NCBI GenBank assembly: GCA_034440635.1
Contig: JAOTON010001129.1
Span: 124,001 to 188,000, forward strand
Direction: 5' to 3'
Length of the DNA: 64,000 bases
Origin: Lepas anatifera
Lineage: Eukaryota; Arthropoda; Thecostraca; Lepadidae
The translations under genes were made by a program, and so were the position numbers. Below are positions 1 through 11,304 of this stretch, piece after piece; position 1 is the first letter of the stretch, and every line of letters begins with the position of its first letter. Below the pieces are notes generated by a model. The model saw nothing but the letters and a program-made list of their open reading frames with translations. It did no database searches and was not told the DNA's origin.

Positions 1-1530
1 TTTTTTCCAAAAACACGGATTTTCACGATTTTCAGCCAGCTGTAACTCCAAAACCCGTATTTTGAGAAAAGAAATATTCTCAAATCTGGATTCTACGCCA
101 CTGATAACCCTGTGTACAGAGTTGGAACGAAATCTGAGACTATGCTATGTACAATCCAGGTGGTGCCCGGTCGATTTGTCCTGGAACGCCCCCCCTGTTG
201 AATGCAACGTCTGCAACATCCCCTGCATCCATACATTCAGAAACTTCAGTATAAACTAGTAGCAGCTGGTCCATCGTGGATCGACCCGCCCTAAATCCGA
301 ACTGATTCTCGGTAAAAAGGAAATTTTCTTCCAGGCATCGTTCTAAATGTTTGTACTCGACTTTTTCATGATTTTGCTACACACGGATCTTAGCCTTATG
401 GTCCATAGTTCAGTGGATCAAAGCGGTGTCCTTTCTGGAATATAGGGATTATTAGTGAAGTCTTCCATGCACTGGGAATAGACCTTTTTCTACGGATTTC
501 CTACGGAAGATATAAAGTGGTTGTGGTAGCCGCGCATTTCTTGAGCAGCAAGGGATGAAGTTCATGAGGGGTCATTGCAGAATTTCCATCAAGATTCGGT
601 TAGAGACCAAGTATATCTGCCTCTGAGAACGTTAAATAGTTACAAACCCCATCATAGAGCTGGTAAGGTGCTGGGTCATTAGTCGACATTCAAGTGTTTA
701 CTGACTCAAGGGATGACGCGAAACATTCACTCATGATCACAGGGTCATTAGAGAGATCCTGTTTTCAGAGGTCTAACACAAGGTGCGCCTACCTATTTGT
801 TTCGAATGTATAAGTGCAAGAACTTAGGATTTTCTTTCGATCTTTTAATTAATTAATTAGTCTGATCAGATAATTCGTGTTGCCAGTTGACAGACCTGAG
901 TTTCTGGTTGAGTTTGTTGTATTATCCTTCGTTCCAATATTTTTTAGGGAGAGAATGCCTCATTCCTGTTCTATCTTTCTCAAGTAGAAAAACACAATCC
1001 AGGCAATGATCACACGCAGGTAATGGAAGTTTTGCCTAAGGTGATCCAGTCCTACCACTTTCAGACGTCAAGATTAAGTCTAGTATGTATCCAGACCTGG
1101 ATAAGGTGGGCTCCCTCACCCACTGTGATAATCCGACCCAGATGAATGTGTCGAGGAAAGTTATTTCCTTGGGAGTAGATGTAAAGCACTGGTCCTCATC
1201 GCTCCAAGTCAAGTTTGGGAGGTAGGAGTCTCCCAGAACCACCACTGCTTTGTCAGCAAAAATGCTCCACTAAAGGAGGTCTTCTCATCTACCTCAACTG
1301 AGTTTGATGGAGCTCTGTACACAACTAACACATACACATTGTACAAGGTTAAGCTAAATGACAATTTGTTAGACATTGTGGATATACATGATCAACCATT
1401 ATCTTGGTGTGCTCATAAGCGCAGACTCCATGTTTTGGCACGATACCAGCAACATCCCCCGCAAAGAGAATATAGTTAGGGATAGATAACAAATGAACTT
1501 TTGATAGTAGGCATCAAATGTGACTAATTC
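1..1530 (-). mobile_element. CR1/L2-like LINE fragment (endonuclease and RT pieces)
   Basis: Read on the minus strand, about 1480-1036 encodes part of an APE-type endonuclease. It has a GD-x-x-LPNLTWSDED-like block, then FLDTF, LSQWVREPT and ILDLILTS, the usual C-terminal half of a CR1/L2-type endonuclease. Further on, about 352-200 (minus) reads as reverse transcriptase, with LERCLEEN, FRAGRSTMDQLLLVYTEV and MDAGDV, the fingers region just before RT motif A. The reading frame is broken many times between these blocks. The element runs off the left edge, so its 3' end is not visible. It sits directly left of a TTAA MITE array. The clade (CR1, L2 or relative) is a judgement from motif style only. 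Confidence 0.75.
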
Positions 1531-1731
1531 AAAGGATGTTGAGCTTTTCAGATGTTACAAATTCTGAGGAAGGTTATGTTCGCTGCATAGTCTATTAATA
1601 TTCAAGTCTGATAATCTTAACACAGTTGAGTCAGTCAGCTGAGGTCACTGCATATGAACGCATAGTTGTCAGGAGAGTATCCTTAAGTAACTTGGCCTTT
1701 TCCAGAGCCAGTTTTCGATGGTCATCATTAA

Positions 1732-2155
1732 AGAGAGTGCGGCACCTTTATAAAGTCATTTTAACTGATTTAGCCAATTTGTAGAGCGTGCCGGAAAACC
1801 CGGTACTCAGTATATGATTTGTCTTGAAACTCAAAATCTCCGCGGAGAAAAGCTAAAAACCTACCGGAAATGTACCCCTCATGTACCCTTAACAGCAGGC
1901 TATAGTTGTCAGCTGTTGATGTGACGACAGCACTGACGTCACGGTGAGTAAGCAGCCAATTGAAGCCATTCAAGACTATTGAATATGATAGTAGTTGCCA
2001 GATCATGACGTCATCCACAGGCAGAGGTTTATTTTTTACTCCAGAGGAGCATTTAAAAAAGTATTGACCTCATTGTACATTTTTGAGAGAAATCATGGAC
2101 GTTTTCATGATTTTCGGCTAAAAGTCCTGGATTAAACCAAGGTGCCACATTCCCT
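1732..2155 (+). mobile_element. TTAA-bounded MITE, copy 1 of a three-copy array
   Basis: This 424-bp non-coding unit is bounded by TTAA at 1728-1731 and 2156-2159. It begins with a diverged form of AGGGAATGTGGCACCTT and ends with its inverse, AAGGTGCCACATTCCCT. Shared internal landmarks with copies 2 and 3 are GATAGCCA-like and CGGAAAACCCGGTACT near the left and TTTTCGGCTAAAAGT near the right. TTAA on both sides plus terminal inverted repeats fit a piggyBac-like non-autonomous element. There is no transposase. Confidence 0.72.
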
Positions 2156-2159
2156 TTAA

Positions 2160-2607
2160 AGGAATTGTGGCACCTTGGTCAAATCCTGGAATTTAGTGTA
2201 ATTAGATGTACTTTTAGCCGAAAATAATGAAACCACTCTTCATTTCTCTGAAAAATGTACAATAAGCTCAATAATTTGATTTTTAGAATATTCCTCTAGG
2301 AAAATGAATAGATATGTCTGTGGATGATGTCATGATCTGGCAACCACTATCATACTCGAAATGCTTCAAGGGATTCGATTGGCTGATGCTCATCGTGACG
2401 TCAGCATATGTCGTCACACCAACAGCCATGATAACTGTGGCCTGCTGATAAGGGTAAATGAGGGGTACATTGCAGATAGGTTTTAGCTTTTTTCTACGGA
2501 AATCTCTAGTTCCAAGATATATGATGTATTGAGTACGGGGTTTTCCGACTTCCTTTACAACTTGGCTATCTCAGTTAAAATCACGCCATGAAGGTGCCAC
2601 ATTCCCG
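2160..2607 (-). mobile_element. TTAA-bounded MITE, copy 2 (inverted)
   Basis: This 448-bp unit is the same family as its two neighbours but in the opposite orientation: it starts with the TTTTAGCCGAAAA end and finishes with the CTATCTCAGTTAAAATCACG end. It shares TTAA 2156-2159 with copy 1 and TTAA 2608-2611 with copy 3, so the three elements abut with a single TTAA at each joint. With copy 3 it forms a near-palindrome of about 900 bp centred on 2610. Confidence 0.78.
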
Positions 2608-2611
2608 TTAA

Positions 2612-3062
2612 AGGGAATGTGGCACCTTCATAACGTGATTTTAACTGAGATAGCCAAGTTGTAAAGCAAGTCGGAAAACCCGGTACTCCATATATCATTT
2701 GTCTCGGAACTCGATATTTCCGTAGAAAAAAGCTAAAACCTACCTGAAGCCAACCCCCTCATCAGCCCGTCGCCGGGGCGGCCATTGTTGTAGGCTGCTG
2801 GTGTGACGACATATGCTGACGTCACGATGAGCATCAGCCAATCGAAGCCCTTGAAGCGTTTCAAGTATGGTAGTGGTTGCCAGATCGTGACATCATCCAC
2901 AGGCTGATATTTATTTCTTTTTCTAGAGGAGTATTTTAAAAATCCAAATATTGAGCTTATTGTACATTTTTCAGAGAAATCATGAGTGGTTTCATTATTT
3001 TCGGCTAAAAGTACGCCTAATTGCACTAAATTCCAGGATTCGACCAAGGTGCCACATTCCCT
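2612..3062 (+). mobile_element. TTAA-bounded MITE, copy 3
   Basis: This 451-bp copy lies between TTAA 2608-2611 and TTAA 3063-3066. Its terminal inverted repeats are AGGGAATGTGGCACCTT at the left and AAGGTGCCACATTCCC at the right. Orientation is the same as copy 1. No open reading frame in it resembles a transposase. Confidence 0.8.
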
Positions 3063-3066
3063 TTAA

Positions 3067-3914
3067 GGATCTTGGCTCGGAAAATGTCCATGTGGCCAGT
3101 AATTTTGATTACATCATACAACACTACTGAGAGCCCCATGTATTCCTGGGTGATCTTTGTAAATTTGTTAACCTTCGTTGGAGACGGAGCTTTCAAAGCT
3201 GTTATGATGATCGACTGTCTACGCTTTTCCCTTTCAGCCATGTCACGAAGCTCCTATCTATCTATCTATGACGTCAGAGATATCTATCAGAGGCTATGAT
3301 GTCAGAGATATCTATCAGAGATGAAAGGCCAGCCCTGCTGCCAGGCACGGCACTCACTATGGTACTCGGAGTATCGCTGTCCCTTCCCTCAAGCGGAGGG
3401 CTCGGATGGAATGTCATACAAAGTCAGTTGTGAGCAAGGGATTGTGATCCAACCTCTTTGCATGCTTTTGTATATTTTATGGTCGGTTTTTTCCATTGAC
3501 TTACTGATGTGATGCTGTGTCTCCTTTCAGATTGAATTTCAACGCTTATTGATTATGGCTTTAATACAAACTCAGATCCCTTAAATCATGACTCTCTAGA
3601 AATTGGATGAAGTTCTGTATTCAGTGCACTAAAAATGTTCCAGAGCTCCAGGTAGGTGCAGTAGAATAATGAGGATTGGTTCAAATACCAACCCTACTTT
3701 AGTGTGTGGATTGAACGTTTTAATCTCAAAAGAAATGTATACCAACTTGTGTTTCGTGGATTTTTATTCAGGGGTTTTCTTTATGGAATGACATTGTTTT
3801 TACCATTTGATTAAATTGTTTGTATTTGTGAGGGAAAGTTTTTGGAGACTGGCGGGCCAACTCGATGTCTATCTAAGCCATAAATGTTCCAGGTCTCACT
3901 CATTGGGGTCCAAA
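3067..3914. other. Upstream region of the first recognised merlin exon
   Basis: No second gene is recognisable here. The frame that carries the merlin exon is open back to at least 3807, so the start of transcription and any upstream coding segment cannot be fixed. A short tandem duplication (3268-3323) is the only clear repeat. Confidence 0.5.
3268..3323. repeat. 28-bp tandem duplication after a CTAT run
   Basis: ATGACGTCAGAGATATCTAT recurs at 3296 with one change (ATGATGTCAG...), giving a period of 28 bp. It follows a short CTAT microsatellite at about 3253-3269. Confidence 0.8.
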
Positions 3915-3995
3915 ATGACGTTTGGCAAGAAGAAGAAGAAGCTGCTGCCTGTGAAGGTTACAACCATGGACGCAGAACTGGAGTTCAATGTAGAG
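3915..3995 (+). CDS. Mer: Merlin (NF2) FERM domain, first recognised coding exon
   Basis: This exon encodes 27 residues, starting MTFGKKKKK and containing VKVTTMDAELEFNVE, which matches the first beta strands of the F1 (ubiquitin-like) lobe of merlin/ERM FERM domains. Merlin is a membrane-cytoskeleton linker that acts upstream of the Hippo pathway and restrains growth. The ATG at 3915 is chosen because it sits at the usual merlin N-terminal position and is preceded by CAAA. The frame is open further upstream, so a longer N-terminus or upstream exon is possible. The exon ends GAG, followed by the donor GTAGGT (3996). This is the same place, after the glutamate of the EFN-x-E block, where human NF2 exon 1 ends in phase 0. 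A stronger-looking GTAAGT at 4000 exists, but using it breaks the frame and the family length. Part of a three-exon set with 5540-5669 and 15804-16009. Confidence 0.87.
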
Positions 3996-4060
3996 GTAGG
4001 TAAGTGGGGTGCGATATGGAGAAACTTCTTATGATTTATTCTTAATTACGTTTTTGTGTT

Positions 4061-4160
4061 TTAACCCTCTCCCCGGTCAGGGGGTAAGAGGTCGCTATAT
4101 GGTCTTACAAGTTGGTGCGCCCTAAAACCCCAATAATCCAGCCCGGAAGGGAGGGGGTTG
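4061..4160 (+). other. TTAACCCTC-type transposon terminus (remnant)
   Basis: TTAA at 4061 followed by CCCTCTCCCCGGTCAGGGGG resembles the left end of the AGGTCA/TTAA elements at 13108 and 53377. The sequence CGCCCTAAAACCCC nearby recurs at about 51165. No partner end was found, so this is probably a solo or decayed terminus inside merlin intron 1. Confidence 0.4.
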
Positions 4161-4695
4161 TGAAAACCGCCTCAGGCTTTTCCGACGGCGCCGGAAAATG
4201 GCTTTGCAAAGCGGCGCCGTACTTGACAAACCTTATCCTTAAACAATTGCGCAACTTTTTAGATATGTTAAGCTTGGGTCATCTTGACCTTTGCACACAT
4301 CAGTTTGTTCGAGGCACTGAAGTGAGTACTTAACTGAGGAATAGTTTTGGTATTCTTGCTTTTACTTTCTTTATTTCCCTTCCGTGTAGATATGCTTTTT
4401 TCCATGTATTGCCTAGTACTTCGTCTAATACTTTGACTTGCAATAACTCTGGAATCAGCTGAAGGGATCGGTTTTGTGGGTTCCGCTGGATGCTTTAGCT
4501 TGCGATAATACATGTCATGTTAGTATGTCTCGTGTTCGTATTTGTTTCTGTATTTGGTCGTAGTTTGTCTATTAGCATGTCCCTTAAACAAGACCTAACT
4601 TTCATTCCTTTACATGTGATAATATTGTATACATTTGTTTCCAATGTTAGGTTTGATTGGCTCTTTGATTTATGTCATGTTAATGTGATGCTTAA

Positions 4696-5312
4696 AGGGA
4701 ATGCGCATTTTCATAATGGGATTTGAACTGAGATAGCCACGCCACAGGTCATGGCTATTTGTGGCTATCATAGCTATCAGCGAGTCTCATTTGCCCCAGA
4801 ACTCACCGTTCGCGAAGAAAAAAGGTCAAAATTCAGCGCCACCGACCCTATCCTCCCCCGATGGTCACATGACATGAGTTTATCATAGGGAAATTGACGT
4901 CTTACTCATGTCCTCTCTGGACCTCTTTGGACCTCTAAGAGCTGCATGCCAACTAGGATTTGGGTACTTTGGATTATGAATGCGCATAACTTGCTTCAAT
5001 GAATAGATTCAAACATGAAATATTTCTTGGTATATAACTAATAATATCATTTTCTAATTGTCACTTTGGGCCTTTCGTATTCTTTTATGGCGCAGCATGG
5101 CAATACACTCTATTGCATATGACAGCAAGACGTGCTACCAAATCGTGACGTCAAGCCGACGTGGAGGTTTTCTTACGTCTTGCGATGGAAGATTGCATAA
5201 TGTGAAGTACTGAACTTATGAACTATTTTCAGCAGAAATAAGGCGGGTTCAATAAAAATAAAAATATATAAAACACTCTAGGCTAAAATTGCACCAAGGT
5301 GCCACATTCATT
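4696..5312 (+). mobile_element. TTAA-bounded MITE in merlin intron 1
   Basis: This 617-bp member of the 1732-3062 family lies between TTAA 4692-4695 and TTAA 5313-5316. It starts AGGGAATGCGCATTTTCAT with GGGATTTGAACTGAGATAGCC next, and ends GGCTAAAATTGCACCAAGGTGCCACATTC in two adjoining blocks. It is longer than the other copies. It lies entirely within the 1.54-kb intron between merlin exons 3915-3995 and 5540-5669. Confidence 0.72.
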
Positions 5313-5539
5313 TTAAGAGTGGGAACCATAGATATCTACTATAACGTTATACATGCCGTTACATGTATACATACATCTATATATAACGGTATAATAGATC
5401 TCAATGGTGGTAAGAGTTTTAATCGGATGTTTATCCAAATCGTCACTCTTGTGTTGATGGCCATGCAATTGTAAATCTGGGGGAAGTGGCCAGTGACCAG
5501 AAGCCCGGCGGATCTGATGGATGCGGACGTCTGGTGCAG

Positions 5540-5669
5540 TGGGCTGCCACAGGGCGGGTCTTGTTCGACCTCGTCTGCCGGACCATCGGACTGCGCGAGA
5601 CATGGTTCTTCGGCCTCCAGTACCAGGACACCAAAGGGTACGCCTCCTGGCTCAAAATGGACCGCAAAG
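5540..5669 (+). CDS. Mer: Merlin (NF2) FERM domain, second coding exon
   Basis: These 130 nt encode [20 protein letters not shown], then [23 protein letters not shown] and the first base of a valine codon. The [20 protein letters not shown] block is diagnostic of merlin rather than ezrin/radixin/moesin, whose equivalent reads LFDQVVKTIGLRE. The acceptor is GGTGCAG at 5539, giving seven residues between the exon joint and LFD as in vertebrate merlin. The donor is AAAG|GTAAGT (5670), in phase 1. The exon falls at the same position as human NF2 exon 2. It completes most of the F1 lobe. Intron 2 (5670-15803) is 10.1 kb and filled with repeats. Confidence 0.94.
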
Positions 5670-6703
5670 GTAAGTAAGCGTGTCAGGCGGTGGTGATTTA
5701 GATGGTGCCAATGCTATTAATGGGGAAGCAAAATCTGCCCAAGCCTCGCCTTTTACCAAGATTGCGAGATCTGGGTCAGTGTAGGCATGGCGTTACGCAA
5801 GTCTTCCTATAATCTGATTGCATGTGTTTTGGTGTAACATTTTACAAATAGACTCAGATTAATGATGATACAACAATATGCTGATCCTCAAAGTTAAGGG
5901 CAGTCGGTTTGTCCCTTAGATGATCAGCCAAAGACCACAAAGCTTGAAAACGTCAGTAGCCACTGAAGTCGTGACTGTTGAATGATAGCGCACACGACCC
6001 TTTCTGACTGTCTAGTAGGGGACCCCTTTGGCAACCTTTTCTAGGATCTTTTGGAACCAGTCGATTGCTTAAGTTCTAGGACAAACTGGTGCTGCATTTA
6101 GCGTCGAAAGTCTATGGTTGAATTCTTCTTTGCCCGCGCGGATTGAAGTTTTTTTTAACAGAAATGTACTAATTTTTAAGGCTGGTGCCCAAGCTTTAAA
6201 ACTGGAGACTCTGTGGCCGCAAGGTTCCTCAGCACTGTTGTGCGCCTTACGTCCCATTGAGTGAGTGTGCTGCTGCGGTATGGATATATATGGGGTTCAG
6301 TCATTGCTGCGTTATATACTGCCAATGTGCGCTATTTTCATTTTTAAGCATTTTGGGATGACGGGTGAATCTAAGACAACCGTTTAGGAACAACTATAAC
6401 AAGGAAAATCATGAATAAAACCTAAATTAAGTTTGACGGGAGATAGTTCGAACATACTTTACTCTTCGGTGACTACGATCAGGGGCGGGGAGTTGGGCAT
6501 ATCAGAATCGGACCCGCCTGGATTCGTCCTGAGAAACACCAAGGCAGCTGGTTTTCTTTTATACAGCGGTAGGACAATATCAGCGACTGATGTGGTGGGA
6601 CAGTACTGTGCCGTGGACGGTGGACTTGTCCCAAAGAAATCAGTATTAAATCATGGGTAAACATCTAAGAAAATGATATTACCACATTGTGTTGCCAAAT
6701 TAG
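5670..6703. other. Merlin intron 2, first part
   Basis: Unique-looking intronic sequence. It contains only short open frames that match nothing I recognise and no clear repeat boundary. Confidence 0.5.
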
Positions 6704-7440
6704 CGGGAATATATCGCCTTCATGTGGCTTAACTTAACTATCAGTTGCGTAGAGCATGCCGAAAAATCCTGGCTCCATGTTTTGTTTCTCCCCGAACTCA
6801 TCTTTCATGGAAAAGCAACGTTTCATAAACATTCTTATTTTTGGGCGCATCTCCCGTTGGGCCTAACGGCCAGTGGCGCGTTCGCCCGACTCTAAAGGTG
6901 AACGCTCTTCAGGTGTATTCTGGCGATGAGTACACGGACTTCCGACACCCAGCCCAGCCGACCGAACACTGGCATGCACCCGCCGGGAGTGAGCGCACCT
7001 TGACCCCGGCCGGGTCACACTCCGCCTCGGCCGCCTATTGGCTGACCGGCGACCCGGCAGCCCCGCTGGCGGTGGAATGTCACATCCGTTCCGTGCACAG
7101 GTCACACTCGCATTGTCGAGTGCGGCCGGCTATGATGCGCAGGCTTCGGGACGTTGGGAGAGTTTCGACTCGATGGGATCGACATCCACTCTCAGTACTG
7201 AGATAGTTTCGACCCGATGGGGTCGACATGCACTCTCAATACTGGGATAGTTTCGACTCGATGGGGTCGGCATCCACCTCAGTACTGAGATAGTTTCGAC
7301 TCGATGGGGTCGACATGCACTCTGTACTGACTGCTTCCGTGTCAGAGGTGTGTTTTGGGACAAAACGCTATGGGTTTCCGGTACGTTATATTAAATAGCT
7401 TTTTCAGTTCAAATATCATTATAAAGGTGCCACATTTCCT
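6704..7440 (+). mobile_element. Diverged TTAA MITE with internal minisatellite
   Basis: The right end is clear: AAAGGTGCCACATTTCC followed by TTAA at 7441-7444, as in the 1732-3062 family. The left end is weaker: GCGGGAATATATCGCCTTCA after TTAG at 6700, then TAACTATCAG, GTAGAGCATGCCGAAAAATC and CTCCATGT in the family order. At about 737 bp it is longer than its relatives because it holds GC-rich sequence and the tandem repeat at 7158-7330. Confidence 0.5.
7158..7330. repeat. Minisatellite, about 45 bp x 4
   Basis: Four imperfect copies of a unit containing AGTTTCGACTCGATGGGGTC followed by GACATGCACTCTCAGTACTG. Copies differ at single bases (CATCC/CATGC, ACTCG/ACCCG) and by small deletions. 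Confidence 0.85.
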
Positions 7441-7444
7441 TTAA

Positions 7445-9032
7445 AGCAAAAGCAGCCGCCCAATAACACCTCATCAAAGGAGAAGTCCACTAGACACTGC
7501 ATATTTGCACTGGTCTTGGAGATAGCTCACCTTCAATGGTGCCTTACCATCCTGGTGTTTGGCGTCGCAGGCTCGAACAACAGACTTGATAGTCAGTTTA
7601 CGACTCTCTCCTTTGCACGGAGGGCTGTGGAAGTGAATGATGGGGCAGCGCCTCCGTGGCGAACTGACTGGTACACTTGCATTTGTTTCACCCGGTTGCG
7701 TCGGGGTTTCGGTTCTCCTTTCATTCCATACCTGTCGGTCATCGGCCACCGGAAAGTTTTTTTTTCGAGACCTTTGGCCTGCCCAGCGAGGCATTTGGGT
7801 TGATAGCCTCTCCACGTCCCTTTTACTATTTCGCAATTTCGCTTATTTTTCTCAATCCAAATTGATGTAAAACCATTCTGTGTTCTGGGCCTGGCTCAGA
7901 ATACCGCAACCCCATCGTGGATCAAGTTCGTGGGCTCAAAGACCTTCATACTAAGATTACATACTCAGCGCAACACACATATGTACACACTCACAGCCCC
8001 AGACCATTATTCACAACATACCCACTCCACTCCAGTCGTGCCTGCGCTACCTGAGCGTGTGGCCTCTGGGAACGCTGGGTGCCTATAGCGCCCAGTGTGG
8101 GCCCTGGAGGCCCCCGGGGGACGCGTGACCGACATTACACCAAAATGCACACCACCACCTGTATATTTTGCGTCGCGATTCTGGTTCCGAAATCGGTGTG
8201 CGTTGGGATTGAAAGGACCCTGCCGATGTCTTTAAAAACAATTCCTCCGGTGAACTTAAAAAAACTTTGAGTGGTTGTGACGTGGAATGCCGGCCCAACG
8301 TGGGGATCTAAATAGTGCCCTGCGTTGACTCAGCGTGAAGCTTCTCCCGAAAGTTGACTCAACATCGTGCGGCTGACAAGTCCCTTCCATGCTGGGGTGC
8401 ATCTCCTTGTAGGTGCCTGTACAGGAGTTTACGAACCCCGGTCGCACCTGGTAGCGTCGGACTCAGGCATCACCGCGAGTACTAGCTGGCCCACCACACT
8501 GCGTCTCGGAACCAGCCACGTGCTTCTCACTCTCAGAGGCGGCGAGAGCGCTCCGCTTGGAGACGCTGGCTGTGTACTCCGGAGGCTTGCTTTGCTCGCG
8601 TGCTGCTGGAAAGTGCCAGTCGTGTCAGCTCCCAACTCACCGGTGATATCGCGCTGCCAGGACACAGTGATCACACTGACGGCTGGAGTTCTAGTCTGCT
8701 GATTGTAACCATCCAGCCTGGCCATCATGATGCTCTCCGGATGACCTTTGAGAGGCGTTTCGAGAAAAACTGGCTCACTCTGGCTCGCTATCGCTTGATC
8801 CTCGATGCTGTTTCTTGATCCTCGATCTTCGATCTTGATGTTCCGTCTAGAAATAGTTTTGTTAGGGCCAATGAGATGCTTTTGGCTAAGGCTAGTGTAA
8901 GTACGTAATATCTTGGGCGCTTCTGCATCAACTAAACACTTAAGTTTGGTCATAAGTAAACGACTGTTATTTGCTCCTGTTAAGTCACCAATATAATGAG
9001 GCAGTGTTGTATTTTTTATGTTTTCCGGTGGT
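7445..9032. other. Merlin intron 2, no recognised feature
   Basis: This stretch has several open frames of 60-174 codons on both strands (longest 8953-8429, minus), but none carries a motif I can place. No tandem repeat or terminal inverted repeat was found. Confidence 0.45.
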
Positions 9033-9060
9033 TTAACCCTCGCCCCAGTGGAAGTGTTTT
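9033..9060 (+). other. TTAACCCTCGCCCC transposon terminus
   Basis: TTAA at 9033-9036 followed by CCCTCGCCCC matches the left end of the AGGTCA/TTAA element at 53377. It is cut off at once by LINE sequence, so only the tip remains. Confidence 0.45.
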
Positions 9061-10520
9061 AGAAAAATTTTCAAATTCTTATGCGTCATCCTTGATACCC
9101 GCCTTAGTTTTAACGAGCATGTTACCAAAGTTGTCTCTAGCTGTCAAAAACGACTCAATATCCTCCGCATGCTCGGCGGAACAGATTACGGCGGGGATCA
9201 AAGACCCTGCTCATGCTCTACAAGTCCTTGATCCGGCCCATACTTGAATATAATTCGTTCGTCTTTGACTCAACGAACAACACTATTAAGCTAAAGCTAG
9301 AGCGCATCCAAAACGCAAGTATCCGGGCAGCCACAGGCGCGCTCAGAGAATCCCCCATCACCAGCTTGTTAGTGGACAGTGGGCTGTGCCCTCTCCAAAC
9401 GAGACGCCACTCCCAGCTTATCTCTTACTATATCAAGGTCCAATCTACCGAAAATCACCCGGCGAAACAATTTTTCGCCCACCCCGGCCGTGTATCAAAA
9501 ACTAATCGGCCAACCTGGCCTCCATTTAAGAATAGAGTAGCTAAGACCCTGGAAACCCTCAACCTTGCGATCCCAGAAGCCATAGGCAAACCCCCACTAT
9601 CCCGCTTTTGGACTCGCAAACAGCCCAAAGTCGATTTTCTTTTCACCACACGCAAAGACAACCTCACCACAGAGGATATCTCTCAGAAATTCTTAGAGTT
9701 CCAGTCTAACAACACTGGCAAAACCTTCACCTTCACAGACGTCTCTAAAATAGGCGAAAAAGTAGGCCTCGGCATCTGGGGGCAAAATATTTGCCTCCAA
9801 AAAGACTTCCGGACAACTGCTCTATCTTTACTGCTGAGGCTGTCGCCATTCTAGATACACTAGTCCTGATTATAACCCTAAATATTAATTCAGCCGTCAT
9901 CTGTTCAGACTCTAAATTTGTCTTGCAAGCTATCACTAACGTAGTCACGTAGTAGCAGACATCCAGAAGGGTATCGATGATATCCCAGATGTCTCTTTTC
10001 TTTGGATCCCGGGACACTGCAAAATTCTCGGAAATGAAAAAGTCGACGAACAGGCCAAAAGACTCTAGAACTCAGAGAGGTACCACCTCTCAAATGGTCT
10101 GGAGACGATAGCAAAGCTCTCCTCCAGAACCATATCCGGAAGTACATCCAAAATGACTGGACCACTAACCACAGCGCCCATTTATTCCATATAAAGCCTA
10201 ACATCGGCTACTGGCCCAGCTCCAACCAAAACAGTCGTCGGCGTGAGGTCATCCTGACCAGACTCAGAAGCGGACACACCAAATTAAATGCCTATGGGCG
10301 TGTAGGTACCTGTGGTACCTGCTCTGCCATGGAAATTCCCTACCATATCATCATCGACTGTCCCCAGCACGATGCCCATAGGCAGCCCATGCTAGATTAT
10401 TGCCGCATCAGAAATATCCCAGTAAACCATTCCATTCTTTTCGGCCATGATCACCCTGAGCTGCTGGACAAGCTCTTTACATTCCTGAAGGCTACTAGGC
10501 TCGAGAGCTTTATCTGAACG
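9050..10520 (+). mobile_element. I-like LINE 3' half: RT thumb and RNase H (broken)
   Basis: The frame from about 9213 to 9854 reads MLYKSLIRPILEYNSFVFDS, then LERIQNASIRAATGALRESP and ITSLLVDSGLCPLQTRR, the C-terminal end of a Jockey/I-group reverse transcriptase. It is followed by an RNase H domain: FTDVSKIGEKVGLGIWG, then after a frameshift CSDSKFVLQAI (about 9905) and FLWIPGHCKILGNEKVDEQAK-like sequence split over 9990-10060, including a stop. A cysteine/histidine tail (GTCGTCSAME... HIIIDCPQHD, to 10517) follows. RT followed by RNase H points to the I group. At least three frameshifts or stops inactivate it. The 5' part (ORF1, endonuclease, RT core) is absent. Confidence 0.8.
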
Positions 10521-10858
10521 TACCAAACAAACGTCTATGGCGGCAGGTATTAAAAATACCTGCATCCGAAGAGCACCCCTCATATAAGAGATAACAATTG
10601 CACTATAGACGTCCCCCTGACAAATTTCAACTATAGGTGCTTCAAACTAAGCTTTAACTGTCTGGTCCTAAGGTATGGTAGACTCAGAATAGCTCCCACC
10701 ATAGGCAAATACAAAAAGAAAAAAAGTTCAACTAACCAACTAACCCTAACTAACCATCCGTTCATGTTTGCTAATCATCTAACCCTAACTTAACACCCGC
10801 CTTCTGGCACAGCACGGAGGGGCTAGCCCGATATCAAACTAAGAGGGTTGAAAACGCC
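10521..10858 (+). other. Probable LINE 3' UTR/tail with TAACC runs
   Basis: After the LINE stop, the sequence becomes A-rich (AAAAAGAAAAAAAG at about 10711) and then carries irregular AACTAACC/TAACCCTAAC repeats to about 10796. I read this as the LINE tail rather than telomeric DNA. Confidence 0.4.
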
Positions 10859-11064
10859 ACTTGGTGGTGGGTGGCTATGTGATCTACATGATGACCAATT
10901 TTCATTGACCTAGGTCAATATCTTCAGGTCAAACGAGGTCGTAAGGTCAAATATTGGCCTGCTGGATCGATTAATGCTGTGATTATGGGAAATGGCGGGA
11001 ATAAGCTAAAGGGGAAGGTTCTGAGAGGTCTTAAGAGGCTTCCCAACTTTTGGGTCAGGTCATT

Positions 11065-11077
11065 AGGTCATTGACCT
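11065..11077. promoter_or_regulatory. Perfect IR1 nuclear-receptor site
   Basis: The sequence AGGTCATTGACCT is two AGGTCA half-sites inverted with a 1-bp spacer. This is the palindromic arrangement bound by the ecdysone receptor/ultraspiracle heterodimer in arthropods. Binding here is inference only. Confidence 0.5.
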
Positions 11078-11168
11078 TTAGGTACCATATGGTATACTAC
11101 TTATTATTTACACTTTGACTAACACTCTAGCCACTGTTTGGCGGAAATGAGGATTGACCTTTCCCAAT

Positions 11169-11198
11169 GACCTTGACCTTGACCTTGACCTTGACCTT
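11169..11198. repeat. (GACCTT)5 hexamer microsatellite
   Basis: Five perfect tandem copies of GACCTT. Read on the other strand they are AAGGTC repeats, i.e. five directly repeated AGGTCA half-sites without spacing. Confidence 0.95.
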
Positions 11199-11304
11199 GT
11201 ATTGGGTACCTACGATGCCGTCATAGCATAATATATGTCGACGGGGTAACTCATGGCCGACGCAATGTTCGTGACCTTGAAAGTGCAGATATGACCTTGA
11301 CCTG

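Noticed and set aside
4000..4005. Stronger consensus donor GTAAGT just after the first merlin exon
   Set aside because: Using it shifts the frame against the next exon and adds residues absent from the family; the GTAGGT at 3996 keeps phase and length.
8429..8953. 174-codon open frame on the minus strand
   Set aside because: No domain, no splice or repeat support; length alone is not enough in a GC-richer patch.
10736..10800. Telomere-like TAACCCTAAC runs
   Set aside because: Irregular, short and directly downstream of a LINE stop codon and A-rich stretch; better explained as a LINE tail than interstitial telomere.
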